Origin: Hydrogenovibrio halophilus DSM 15072
GTDB lineage: Bacteria > Pseudomonadota > Gammaproteobacteria > Thiomicrospirales > Thiomicrospiraceae
Direction: 5' to 3'
Assembly: GCF_000384235.1 (NCBI RefSeq)
Contig: NZ_KB913033.1
Location: 689,164 to 753,163, forward strand
DNA: 64,000 bases
This document shows positions 17,676 to 25,080 of the stretch, piece by piece (the stretch's first letter is position 1; each line of letters opens with the position of its first letter). The translations under genes were made by a program, and so were the position numbers. The notes below the pieces were generated by a model, which was given only the letters and a program-made list of their open reading frames with translations, was not told the origin of the DNA and searched no databases.

Positions 17676-19391
17676 ATGACCGAACAAACCAACGCCCCAC
17701 AACCCACCGAAAAACCCACTTTTTCCGATCTGGGCCTGCCAGAAACCATCTTAAGCACCCTTGACAGCATTGGCTATGAAACGCCCTCGGCGATTCAGGC
17801 TCAGGCGATTCCGGTGCTGCTGGAAGGCGGTGACATTCTGGGCATGGCGCAAACCGGCACCGGTAAAACCGCGGCCTTTGCCCTGCCGATTCTGGCACGC
17901 ATCGACATCAGCAACGCCAGTCCCCAGGTATTGGTGCTGGCACCGACTCGCGAACTGGCGATTCAGGTGGCCGAAGCCTTTCAAACCTTTTCCCGCGGCC
18001 TGAAGGGTCTGCATGTGCTGCCGATTTACGGCGGCTCCGACTACGGCACCCAGATTCGTGCGCTCAAGCGCGGCGTGCATGTGGTCGTCGGCACCCCCGG
18101 ACGGGTGATGGACCACATCAAAAAAGGCACACTCAAGCTGGGTGGCCTGACCAGCATGGTGCTGGACGAAGCCGACGAAATGTTGCGCATGGGCTTTATC
18201 GATGACGTGGAATGGATTCTGAAACACACGCCCAAAAGCCGTCAGATCGCGCTGTTTTCCGCCACCATGCCCAAGGAAGTCCACCGCATTGCCAACACGC
18301 ATTTGCAGAATCCGACCGAAGTCATCATCAAACAGAAAACGGCGACCGCTTCCACCATCGAACAGAAATACTGGTTGGTCAGCGGCATGCACAAGCTGGA
18401 TGCGTTGACCCGCATGCTGGAAGCCGATCCTTTTGACGGCATCATCATTTTTGTGCGCACCAAAAACGCCACGGTGGAACTGGCCGAGAAACTCGAAGCC
18501 CGCGGTTACGCCGCCGTCGCCCTCAACGGCGATGTGGCCCAGAACCACCGTGAGCGCATTGTCTCGCAACTGAAATCCGGCAAAATCGACATTCTGGTTG
18601 CCACCGACGTGGTCGCCCGTGGTCTCGATGTCGAACGCATCAGCCACGTCATCAACTACGACATCCCGCAGGACAATGAATCCTATGTGCACCGCATTGG
18701 TCGTACCGGCCGTGCCGGACGAAGCGGCAAGGCGATTCTGTTTGTGGCACCACGCGAACGCCGTCTGTTGCGCTCGATTGAAAAAACCACCAAACAGCCC
18801 ATCACCGAAATGCAGTTGCCGACCGCGTCTGAAATCAATGATTCACGGGTGGCGCGTTTCAAGGACCGCATCGTCAATGCCGCGCAGGACACCGACATTG
18901 AGTTTTATCACGAAATGATCGAGGCGATTGAAAACGATCACAACATTCCTGCGATTGAACTGGCCGCGGGGCTGGCCAAGATGCTACAAGGCGACACCCC
19001 TTTCTTTTTGAGCGAAAAGCCGATCAAGCAGTCGCGTCCGCCGCAAGAAGATTTCTCACAGCGCCGCCACAATGATAAGCCGCGCAAACCACGTCGCAAT
19101 ACGCCGCCCAATGACGGCATGGCACGTTTCCGCATTGACGTGGGCAATACCCACGGCGTGAGACCGGGCAACATCATCGGCTGCATTGCCAACGAAGCCG
19201 GACTGGATGGCGAATTCATTCAGAAACTGTCGATTCAGGACAGCTTCAGCACCATTGACCTGCCCGAAGACATGCCCACACCGGTCCTCAATGACCTGAA
19301 AAACGCCTGGGTCTGCGGTCAAAAGCTGAACATTCGCCCCGACACCGACAAAGCCAACCTCAAAAAACGTTTGAAGCCGCGCAAGAAATAA
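17676..19391 (+). CDS. deaD: DEAD-box ATP-dependent RNA helicase, DeaD/CsdA type
   Basis: Unwinds RNA in ribosome assembly and mRNA turnover, especially in the cold. The 571-aa protein has the Q motif, AQTGTGKT (motif I), PTRELA, DEAD (in LDEADEMLRMGF), SAT, ARGLD and HRIGRTGRAG, then a DbpA-like RNA-binding domain near residues 480-550 and a basic KRLKPRKK tail. A variable linker rich in Arg/Lys/Pro precedes the RBD. ATG 17676 follows AACAGGAAC; an upstream in-frame start at 17562 lies in the leader and is unlikely. Confidence 0.95.
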   Translation: MTEQTNAPQPTEKPTFSDLGLPETILSTLDSIGYETPSAIQAQAIPVLLEGGDILGMAQTGTGKTAAFALPILARIDISNASPQVLVLAPTRELAIQVAEAFQTFSRGLKGLHVLPIYGGSDYGTQIRALKRGVHVVVGTPGRVMDHIKKGTLKLGGLTSMVLDEADEMLRMGFIDDVEWILKHTPKSRQIALFSATMPKEVHRIANTHLQNPTEVIIKQKTATASTIEQKYWLVSGMHKLDALTRMLEADPFDGIIIFVRTKNATVELAEKLEARGYAAVALNGDVAQNHRERIVSQLKSGKIDILVATDVVARGLDVERISHVINYDIPQDNESYVHRIGRTGRAGRSGKAILFVAPRERRLLRSIEKTTKQPITEMQLPTASEINDSRVARFKDRIVNAAQDTDIEFYHEMIEAIENDHNIPAIELAAGLAKMLQGDTPFFLSEKPIKQSRPPQEDFSQRRHNDKPRKPRRNTPPNDGMARFRIDVGNTHGVRPGNIIGCIANEAGLDGEFIQKLSIQDSFSTIDLPEDMPTPVLNDLKNAWVCGQKLNIRPDTDKANLKKRLKPRKK

Positions 19392-19440
19392 ACACGCTCT
19401 AACGGCTCTCAACCAATCCCAACCACCCGCGCCCGGTCGT

Positions 19441-19467
19441 AAAACCACCAGGCCTGGTGGTTTTTTT
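19441..19467 (+). terminator. deaD: deaD terminator, palindromic
   Basis: A 24-bp perfect palindrome around ACCAGGCCTGGT (19447-19458) with AAAACC/GGTTTT arms, followed by additional Ts. It is nearly identical to the 15193 terminator although the genes are unrelated. Confidence 0.8.
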
Positions 19468-19514
19468 GTTTCAGGCCGACAAAGCCAATGCACCAGGCAT
19501 GACGATAACGGGCA

Positions 19515-20615
19515 TCATTGCAGTCTTAAGTGGTATTTGGTCGCACGGCCACTGCCAGAGGCCTCCAAAATTCGTTTTTCGGTTAAATCTTTTAAGTCCC
19601 TGGTCGCCGTGATATCGGTGGTATGGGCGAGGCCTTTGTATTTTTTTCGAGAAATACCATCAGCGAAATCCTCGGTTTCCAACAACCGAACCAGTAATTT
19701 TCGTTGACGTCCGTTAAGCGGCGTTTCCCGATGCCGGTCCCAGAAACGGGTCGCTTGCTGAATTTTATACAGCTTTCGATGGCTCTTTTGAGCCGCATTT
19801 GCGACCTGCTCAAGAAACCACACAATCCAGTCGGTAATATCCAAATCGCCTTTTTGTGTTTTTTCCAGCAGCTTGTAATAAGCGTCTTTATTTTTGTCAA
19901 TTTCGGATGAAAGCGAGTAGAGCCGCAGTGTGGTGTTTTCCGCTTGCGCCAGCAGGCGTTCAGCGATAATCCGTGAAAACCGTCCGTTACCGTCGTCAAA
20001 AGGGTGAATGGTGACAAACCAGAATTTGGCAATGGCCGCCTTGATATACAGCGAGACGTGCCCAGATCCATCCAGGCGATTAAGGTCATCCAGAAACGCC
20101 GCCATCTGTTTTTGTACACACGCCCTGCTTTCACAGGGGGCCTGGAAGTGCACCGTTTCTTTACCGAATCGTCCGGAAACCACCTGCATCCTGTCATCCC
20201 GATAATCGCCGATGACAAGGTCGTAAAGCGCGGGCTTTTCGGTGAAGAGCATTCGGTGCCATTTAAACAAGCCTTTTTCAGTGAGTGGTTTCTGGCAGCT
20301 TCGGATCGACTCAAGCAATACATCAATAAACGCCTGGGAAGATTTAGACAGTCGCGTGCTCTGACCGATGCCCAAACGGTTGGCAATACTGGAGCGGACG
20401 GATTCCCGATCCAGCAACTCGCCTTCGATTTTGGCCGTGGAAAGCGCTTCTTCAAGCAGAATTTGTGATTCGAGGGTCAGGCGCTTGGGTTCGTCCAGCT
20501 GACTGGCCAGGGTCGCCAAAGGTGACACGGCCCGAACGACCTTTTCCAAAACAGGCAGGAGGCGCTCGGTTTGATAGCGAAATGCTGGCCAGTGTTCGGA
20601 TTCCCAAATCCACAT
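19515..20615 (-). CDS. Fic-domain protein, class II (self-inhibited)
   Basis: Probably transfers AMP from ATP to a target hydroxyl (Fic/DOC enzyme family). The 366-aa protein has the full catalytic motif HPFDDGNGRFSR (204-215) and an N-terminal inhibitory motif TAKIEG (Thr60, Glu64), so activity should be autoinhibited. The C-terminal part (about 300-366) looks like a winged helix, suggesting DNA binding and autoregulation. GGGAAGAG lies before the ATG. No antitoxin gene is adjacent, as expected for class II. The native target is unknown. Confidence 0.9.
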   Translation of the reverse strand: MWIWESEHWPAFRYQTERLLPVLEKVVRAVSPLATLASQLDEPKRLTLESQILLEEALSTAKIEGELLDRESVRSSIANRLGIGQSTRLSKSSQAFIDVLLESIRSCQKPLTEKGLFKWHRMLFTEKPALYDLVIGDYRDDRMQVVSGRFGKETVHFQAPCESRACVQKQMAAFLDDLNRLDGSGHVSLYIKAAIAKFWFVTIHPFDDGNGRFSRIIAERLLAQAENTTLRLYSLSSEIDKNKDAYYKLLEKTQKGDLDITDWIVWFLEQVANAAQKSHRKLYKIQQATRFWDRHRETPLNGRQRKLLVRLLETEDFADGISRKKYKGLAHTTDITATRDLKDLTEKRILEASGSGRATKYHLRLQ

Positions 20616-20656
20616 AATCTCTTCCCCTTGCCTCCATGCGTCGATTCAAAGTAATT

Positions 20657-20702
20657 ATCGTATCATTTTATGATATGAAAATAACGCATAATCGTATCAT
20701 TT
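20657..20702 (-). promoter_or_regulatory. direct-repeat operator candidate upstream of fic
   Basis: Two identical 12-mers, ATCGTATCATTT, lie at 20657-20668 and 20691-20702, 34 bp apart. The first overlaps the inverted repeat TATCAT-TTT-ATGATA. They are 42-76 bp upstream of the fic start, in an A/T-rich stretch. Autoregulation by the Fic winged helix would fit but is inferred. Confidence 0.5.
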
Positions 20703-20735
20703 GATTTGCGGCCTTTAAACGCTGCAACTTCATAC

Positions 20736-20770
20736 AAAAAAACCGGTGACAAACTGGGTTTGCCACCGGT
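20736..20770 (-). terminator. TonB-receptor gene terminator
   Basis: A hairpin ACCGGTG/CACCGGT with an inner CAAAC/GTTTG stem and a T-run on the minus strand, 56 bp after the receptor stop. Confidence 0.85.
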
Positions 20771-20826
20771 CAAAGGGTCTGCCGCAGACGCGGCAAACCG
20801 GAACGTTACATGAAAAAGTCGGGGAC

Positions 20827-22998
20827 TTAGAAGTCCATTTTGTAACCCACGGTGATGGTACGGGGCATGCCACCACGAACACCGGCCGGACGACGGGCGG
20901 TCATGTATTCTTTGTCGAGCAGGTTATCGACTTTCAGGTAAGCCGCGCCGTCTTTGCTCACATTGTATTGCCCAGTCAGATCAAACACGGTATGGCTGTC
21001 GATTTTCTGGTCGCTCGGGATCGATCCGCTGCCCGCTTGCGTGCGCATTTGATCCATGTATTTGGCGGACAGAAACGCCTGCCAATCGGTTTTGACCATG
21101 CCAGCGCTCAGATACAGTTGATGCGGGGCCAGATACGACATTTTGTCGCCTTTTTCCACATCGCCCCAGAAGCCGTCACTGAAAGATGAACCGAATTCCG
21201 CGTCGGTATAGGTATAGGTGGCCATCAACGGATAGCGTGTCCCGGCCTGTTCCAACACATAGTTGAGACTGGCTTCCAGCCCTTGCACGGCCACTTTACC
21301 GGCATTGTGCTGATCCCCGATGTCGCAACCACTGCCCGTTGCGGCGGTACACTCACCCAGCAAATTGTCGAAATCGTTATAGAAACCGATCACTTCGGCA
21401 CCCAGATTGGCCGCCTGATAACGCGCACCCAGTTCGTAGTTCACGCTGTCTTCCTTGTCGGCCTCATTGTTGCCCGGACTGGCGGGCGCAAAACCTTTAT
21501 GCACCCCACCCAGCAATTGCCACCGGTCGTTCAACTGATAGGTCACGCCCGCACCCGGCACCCAGGCGGTAATGCTGTTTTTCTTGACCGCGTCTTTGCT
21601 GTCACGCCCGGTTCCCGCGTATTCGACCCGTTCGGTATCAATGGTTTCAAAGCGCAAACCGCCCTGGAAACCCCATTGGCCATAGGCCACTTGATCGTGG
21701 ACAAACGCGGAAAAGGCTTTGGCGCTTTCAACCCGGTTGGAATCACTGCCTGGCTCGCCACGGCTGTTCAGTGTCATATCACCATCGGCGCTCATGTTGT
21801 ATTCGTCCACCCACTGGAAGCGGTCCATTTCATCCTGATGATAACGCGCGCCGACGGTCATTTTGTGCTGGGCTTCGCCGGTATTGAAACGCATGCCCAG
21901 AGCGGATTGAACGCCTTCCGAAGTGTAGTCACGGTTATTGGCTTTCACATCCACTGTGCCCGCCTGATCCCCTTTGGTCACAGCCAGTGCCGTGGCATTG
22001 CCTGACGGATCGGACAGAATGTCACCGATGCTCGTCCCATCCACTTTGTCGGTCTTGTACCAGTTACGGTGAAACTGATGGTGATACACGGTGGTATCCA
22101 GTTCCAGCGCATCATTCAATTCAATGTAGTGGTTCACACTGACCGACTTGTGGTCATTGTTCATCACATCTTCCTGCGCCGCCGCATAGCGTCGATAAGG
22201 GTCACGGTCAAAATCGGATTCGGTCAGCCCCAGGTACGACATGTGCGAGGTTTCATCGGCATAACCCAGCTTGATGTTCAATTCCTGATAGCGCTCGGCG
22301 TCCGGCCCCGAATTGATGCGGAACTTGGCCATGAAATCGTTCTTGTCGAAACCGGTGTCGCCACCGCCATCTTGGTCCTTGAACCCGTCGGAACCGTAGC
22401 GCAGACCTTCGATCAGCGCACCGAAGGTTTCGGTCGAAGCCCCATAATGCCCGTGCAGTTTGTAATTCCCAAACTGCCCGCCGCTGACATCGATGCCACC
22501 GGCCTCGCTAAACGGAATCGGACGCGTGATCAGATTGACGGCCCCGGCCAGCGTGCGCGGCCCATATTGCACCATACCCGGCCCCTTGGTCACTTCCACC
22601 GCGTGGATGCGCGGTGCGGAAGGAAAGTAATACGCCGCAGGAGACGCATAAGGCGCAGGCGCGATCAAGACCCCGTCTTCCATCAGGGTGATGTTGCTGC
22701 TTCGACTGACCCCACTGCCGCGAATGCCGATATTGGGCCGCAGGCCAAAGCCTTCCTCTTCCTGAACATTGACGCCCGGCACTTCACGCAGAATCCGGTG
22801 AATATCGGTGTATTCATTCTGTTCCAGTCGTTCGTTGTCCAGGTATTGGACCGACCCGGCTTTGGCCGCCACATCGGCCTGTGAGCCAATGATCGAGATT
22901 TGGTTCAAACGCTCGACTTCTGCTTGAGCGCTCATTGATACCGCCAGCCCGATCAGAGTGGCCAGAGTTTTTTTACGAAAATGACAATGCGTTTTCAT
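20827..22998 (-). CDS. TonB-dependent outer-membrane receptor, FecA-like
   Basis: Imports an iron chelate across the outer membrane using TonB energy. The 723-aa protein has a signal peptide ending at SAQAE (about residue 27), a plug domain (about 40-160; RGSGVSRSSNITLMEDGV, GPGMVQYGPRTLAGAVNLITR) and a 22-strand barrel ending in KMDF. The plug resembles FecA-type receptors; neighbouring hemP and the Fur-type promoter point to iron or haem. The actual siderophore cannot be read. GGAAGCGAT precedes the ATG. Confidence 0.93.
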   Translation of the reverse strand: MKTHCHFRKKTLATLIGLAVSMSAQAEVERLNQISIIGSQADVAAKAGSVQYLDNERLEQNEYTDIHRILREVPGVNVQEEEGFGLRPNIGIRGSGVSRSSNITLMEDGVLIAPAPYASPAAYYFPSAPRIHAVEVTKGPGMVQYGPRTLAGAVNLITRPIPFSEAGGIDVSGGQFGNYKLHGHYGASTETFGALIEGLRYGSDGFKDQDGGGDTGFDKNDFMAKFRINSGPDAERYQELNIKLGYADETSHMSYLGLTESDFDRDPYRRYAAAQEDVMNNDHKSVSVNHYIELNDALELDTTVYHHQFHRNWYKTDKVDGTSIGDILSDPSGNATALAVTKGDQAGTVDVKANNRDYTSEGVQSALGMRFNTGEAQHKMTVGARYHQDEMDRFQWVDEYNMSADGDMTLNSRGEPGSDSNRVESAKAFSAFVHDQVAYGQWGFQGGLRFETIDTERVEYAGTGRDSKDAVKKNSITAWVPGAGVTYQLNDRWQLLGGVHKGFAPASPGNNEADKEDSVNYELGARYQAANLGAEVIGFYNDFDNLLGECTAATGSGCDIGDQHNAGKVAVQGLEASLNYVLEQAGTRYPLMATYTYTDAEFGSSFSDGFWGDVEKGDKMSYLAPHQLYLSAGMVKTDWQAFLSAKYMDQMRTQAGSGSIPSDQKIDSHTVFDLTGQYNVSKDGAAYLKVDNLLDKEYMTARRPAGVRGGMPRTITVGYKMDF

Positions 22999-23086
22999 CT
23001 TATCGCTTCCTTTTTTACATGGTTTGTCAGTTTCGCAACGTGGCTGGCTGGGGTTGGCCTGGCTGGCTGGTTGCTGGGTTGATTGT

Positions 23087-23278
23087 TTACTTGGTTAAAA
23101 TCAGTTTGTTTTCCTTGGTGCGTCTTAGTAGATACTGCTGGTCGCCATGCTGGATAATCACTTTGTCCGCCTCACCCAACAGGGCCCGCGAATCCACCTG
23201 CTTCGGTGCCTGCGCATCCACTCGATCGGACAATGACTCGTTTTCCCGACGACCTGCACCCTCACCATAAGCTTCCAT
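23087..23278 (-). CDS. hemP: hemin uptake protein HemP
   Basis: A 63-aa protein with the family core DSRALLGEADKVIIQHGDQQY and ending LRRTKENKLILTK. HemP proteins are small and accompany Fur-controlled haem/iron receptors; in some bacteria they activate receptor expression. ATG 23278 was chosen because GGGAGG lies 6 nt upstream. It is 88 bp before the TonB receptor gene, so the two form one operon. Confidence 0.88.
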   Translation of the reverse strand: MEAYGEGAGRRENESLSDRVDAQAPKQVDSRALLGEADKVIIQHGDQQYLLRRTKENKLILTK

Positions 23279-23533
23279 AATCGCCTCCCTCAATCTTGAA
23301 CGGCACAATATAGTGAATACAAACGGTGATGTCAATAGTAATAACAATGGTTATCATTGAGATAATGGAATGCCATATCGGTGATGACGGCTGACTGAAA
23401 AAACGAAGAACTCAACACCCAAAGGGGTAAGTCGAGCCACATGCCTTGTGGCATCAGAGGCATGCTAGGTCGGTGTAAATTGGTGACATATTCGGGTCGG
23501 GGATCAAAACAAGGCTGGCACGCCAAAGAAAGC
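23279..23533 (-). other. hemP leader and spacer
   Basis: With the adjoining sRNA region this stretch between hemP and the SppA-like gene exceeds 300 bp without a protein gene. The hemP-proximal end holds the Fur-type promoter; I see nothing further in about 23362-23533. Confidence 0.5.
23307..23361 (-). promoter_or_regulatory. hemP promoter with Fur box
   Basis: On the minus strand -35 TTGACA (23330-23335), 17 bp, and -10 TATATT (23307-23312) form a near-consensus promoter. Just upstream, 23343-23361 matches 13 of 19 positions of the Fur consensus, including ATGATAACCATT (11 of 12 in the core). Iron repression of hemP and the receptor is the likely result. Confidence 0.75.
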
Positions 23534-23568
23534 AAAAAAAAAAACCGACAAGCCTGAGGCCTGTCGGT
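23534..23568 (-). terminator. terminator of the candidate sRNA
   Basis: Stem ACCGACA/TGTCGGT with an inner GCC/GGC pair, followed on the minus strand by 11 Ts. It is one of the strongest intrinsic terminators in the window and no protein gene needs it. Confidence 0.9.
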
Positions 23569-23687
23569 CAAATGTTTACTTAGGAGGATATCGGAACCCA
23601 CGTTCCTGAAGAAAACGACGGAACCGACTGCCATCGAACCCTGGACAGACGCAGAGGATCGATGAAGGTCGGTCAGACCGTGATCTG
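23534..23687 (-). ncRNA. candidate Fur-controlled small RNA
   Basis: A transcript of about 154 nt is predicted from an intact promoter to a strong intrinsic terminator, with no convincing coding frame. It contains an internal hairpin and, between that hairpin and the terminator, an exposed CCUCCU (complement of 23582-23587) able to pair with Shine-Dalgarno sequences. Organisation and control resemble RyhB/PrrF iron-sparing RNAs; no sequence homology is claimed. It would be switched on when iron is scarce. Confidence 0.6.
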
Positions 23688-23693
23688 TGGTTC

Positions 23694-23736
23694 ATTCTAT
23701 TTTACTTGAATACAAATGGCAACCATTACCATTATT
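23694..23736 (-). promoter_or_regulatory. sRNA promoter overlapped by Fur box
   Basis: Minus strand: -35 TTGCCA (23717-23722), 17-bp spacer, -10 TAGAAT (23694-23699). The 19 bp at 23718-23736 match 13 of 19 Fur-box positions and cover the -35, which fits direct repression. Confidence 0.65.
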
Positions 23737-23743
23737 AATTTCA

Positions 23744-24775
23744 CTATGGTGCGTTTTCCGGCCAATAGAGATAATACTGACCGGGCTTGAGCCAACGCTC
23801 ACTCAACTCAGCGCCTGGCAACAACGACAGGGACGGCGCATAAGGCGATTGCATGCCGGGACTGTAGCGGTTGGCATTGGGATTGAGGTCAAACCGATAG
23901 GCCACTGTCTCACAGGCTTTCGCGCCTCCGAGGCGACAGGCCCGTTCCAACGTCTCCGGCAAATAAGCCACAGCATCCACCAGACCGGCGCCCACCGCCT
24001 GCTCGCCCAGATAGATTCGGGCGGTTTTGATCGACTGCATGGCCTGGTCATTCAACTGACGGCGCTCCTGCACCAGCGCGTGAAACCGCGCCGCCATCCG
24101 GTCGATCAAGCTCTGCCAATACACCGCATCTTCCGGCTGATGCGGCCGAAACGGCGATCCCACGTCCTTTTTCTCACCGCTTTTGTAGGTGTGCACTTCC
24201 ACCCCGAGCTTCCGGGTCAGCCCAGTCACATCCGCGGTCAGACTGATCACCCCCACTGAGCCGGTCAAGGTCGTCGGGTGGGCGTAGATTTCCTCCGCGG
24301 CTAGGGCAATGTAATACCCGCCCGAAGCGGCCACATCCATCATCTGCACCACCAGCTTTTTGCCTGTGTTCTGACGGAAACGCTGCAATTCCCGGTACAG
24401 AATGTCACTGGCGGTCACGCCCCCGCCCGGCGAATCAATGCGCAGCACCACCGCCACGATTTCCGGGTCTTCCGCGGCCTTGCGTAACTGCATGGTGACC
24501 CGGTCGATCATCCCCGGACGCTGGCTCAGCAAACCGCTTTCGGGCTCGTTGGCGATCATGCCTTCAATCGAAATCAGCAGGACCTTTTTTTCCGCCCCGT
24601 CTTGCGTTTCCAGCGTCTGCTCCTGCAAAGGATCCCCTGCGCCCGGTCCCAGATGAATGCTGACACAGCCGCTGAACATCAGCGACACCATCAACAACGT
24701 TGTCATTTTTACCAGGCCTGGTAAATTTTGCCTTGCTTGCCTTGACGGCCCGCCCCCATTCAACCTTGAAACCAT
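23744..24775 (-). CDS. SppA-like S49 peptidase, lipoprotein
   Basis: A membrane-associated serine protease that degrades cleaved signal peptides or related substrates. The 343-aa protein has a lipobox LMFSGC (Cys37), the S49 nucleophile Ser151 in AASGGYYIA and the probable general base Lys198 in YKSGEKKDVGSPF. The lipid anchor is unusual, since SppA proteins normally use a membrane helix. ATG 24775 was chosen because GAGGAG lies 6 nt upstream. A palindrome copy at 24711-24722 encodes PGLV near the signal peptide. It is divergent from the EF-hand gene. Confidence 0.88.
   Translation of the reverse strand: MVSRLNGGGPSRQARQNLPGLVKMTTLLMVSLMFSGCVSIHLGPGAGDPLQEQTLETQDGAEKKVLLISIEGMIANEPESGLLSQRPGMIDRVTMQLRKAAEDPEIVAVVLRIDSPGGGVTASDILYRELQRFRQNTGKKLVVQMMDVAASGGYYIALAAEEIYAHPTTLTGSVGVISLTADVTGLTRKLGVEVHTYKSGEKKDVGSPFRPHQPEDAVYWQSLIDRMAARFHALVQERRQLNDQAMQSIKTARIYLGEQAVGAGLVDAVAYLPETLERACRLGGAKACETVAYRFDLNPNANRYSPGMQSPYAPSLSLLPGAELSERWLKPGQYYLYWPENAP
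24711..24722. repeat. palindrome inside the sppA-like gene
   Basis: An exact ACCAGGCCTGGT with T5 on the left and AAATTTT on the right. It is read as PGLV in the leader (NLPGLVKM). Confidence 0.85.
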
Positions 24776-25080
24776 GCGTGTCTCCTCGTTGCGAGTCAAT
24801 TAACTGCGTCCCGTCATTATCCCTTTCTCTGTCTTGCTGCGCCATACGTCTAAGGCTTTTTCTCTTGCCGCCGTTAACCCCAATAGCGCCCGTTTAAAAA
24901 TAAAAACAGCACAAAACAAGAGGCGCACACCGTTGCCAGACCAGAAACGCAATGTGTACTCCCGTCACGCCGGCATTCAAGCCGGACCCGTGACGCATTA
25001 AACAAGGGAAATTGTTTAATTCGGAACCTTCAATCTGACCTCATGTGTCAGACAAAGGTTCCTCACAGGAGTCACTTATT
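24776..25080 (+). promoter_or_regulatory. structured leader of the EF-hand gene
   Basis: This 305-bp gene-free spacer holds four successive hairpins on the + strand. They are an ACAC/GTGT plus GTTGC/GCAAT stem (about 24932-24957), GTCACG-CCGGC/GCCGG-CGTGAC (24964-24994), ATTAAACAA/TTGTTTAAT (24997-25020) and GGAACCTT with inner TCTGAC (25023-25062). The ribosome site AGGAG follows the last stem by a few bases. No T-run follows, so these are not simple terminators. I do not recognise a riboswitch family. Confidence 0.5.

Noticed and set aside
23332-23634. A 100-codon minus-strand frame between hemP and sppA
   Set aside because: It runs through the intrinsic terminator of the candidate sRNA and has no family features or ribosome site.
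24900-25062. c-di-GMP (GEMM) or another known riboswitch in the EF-hand leader
   Set aside because: The conserved nucleotides of known classes that I can recall are not present; only the stem pattern is supported.
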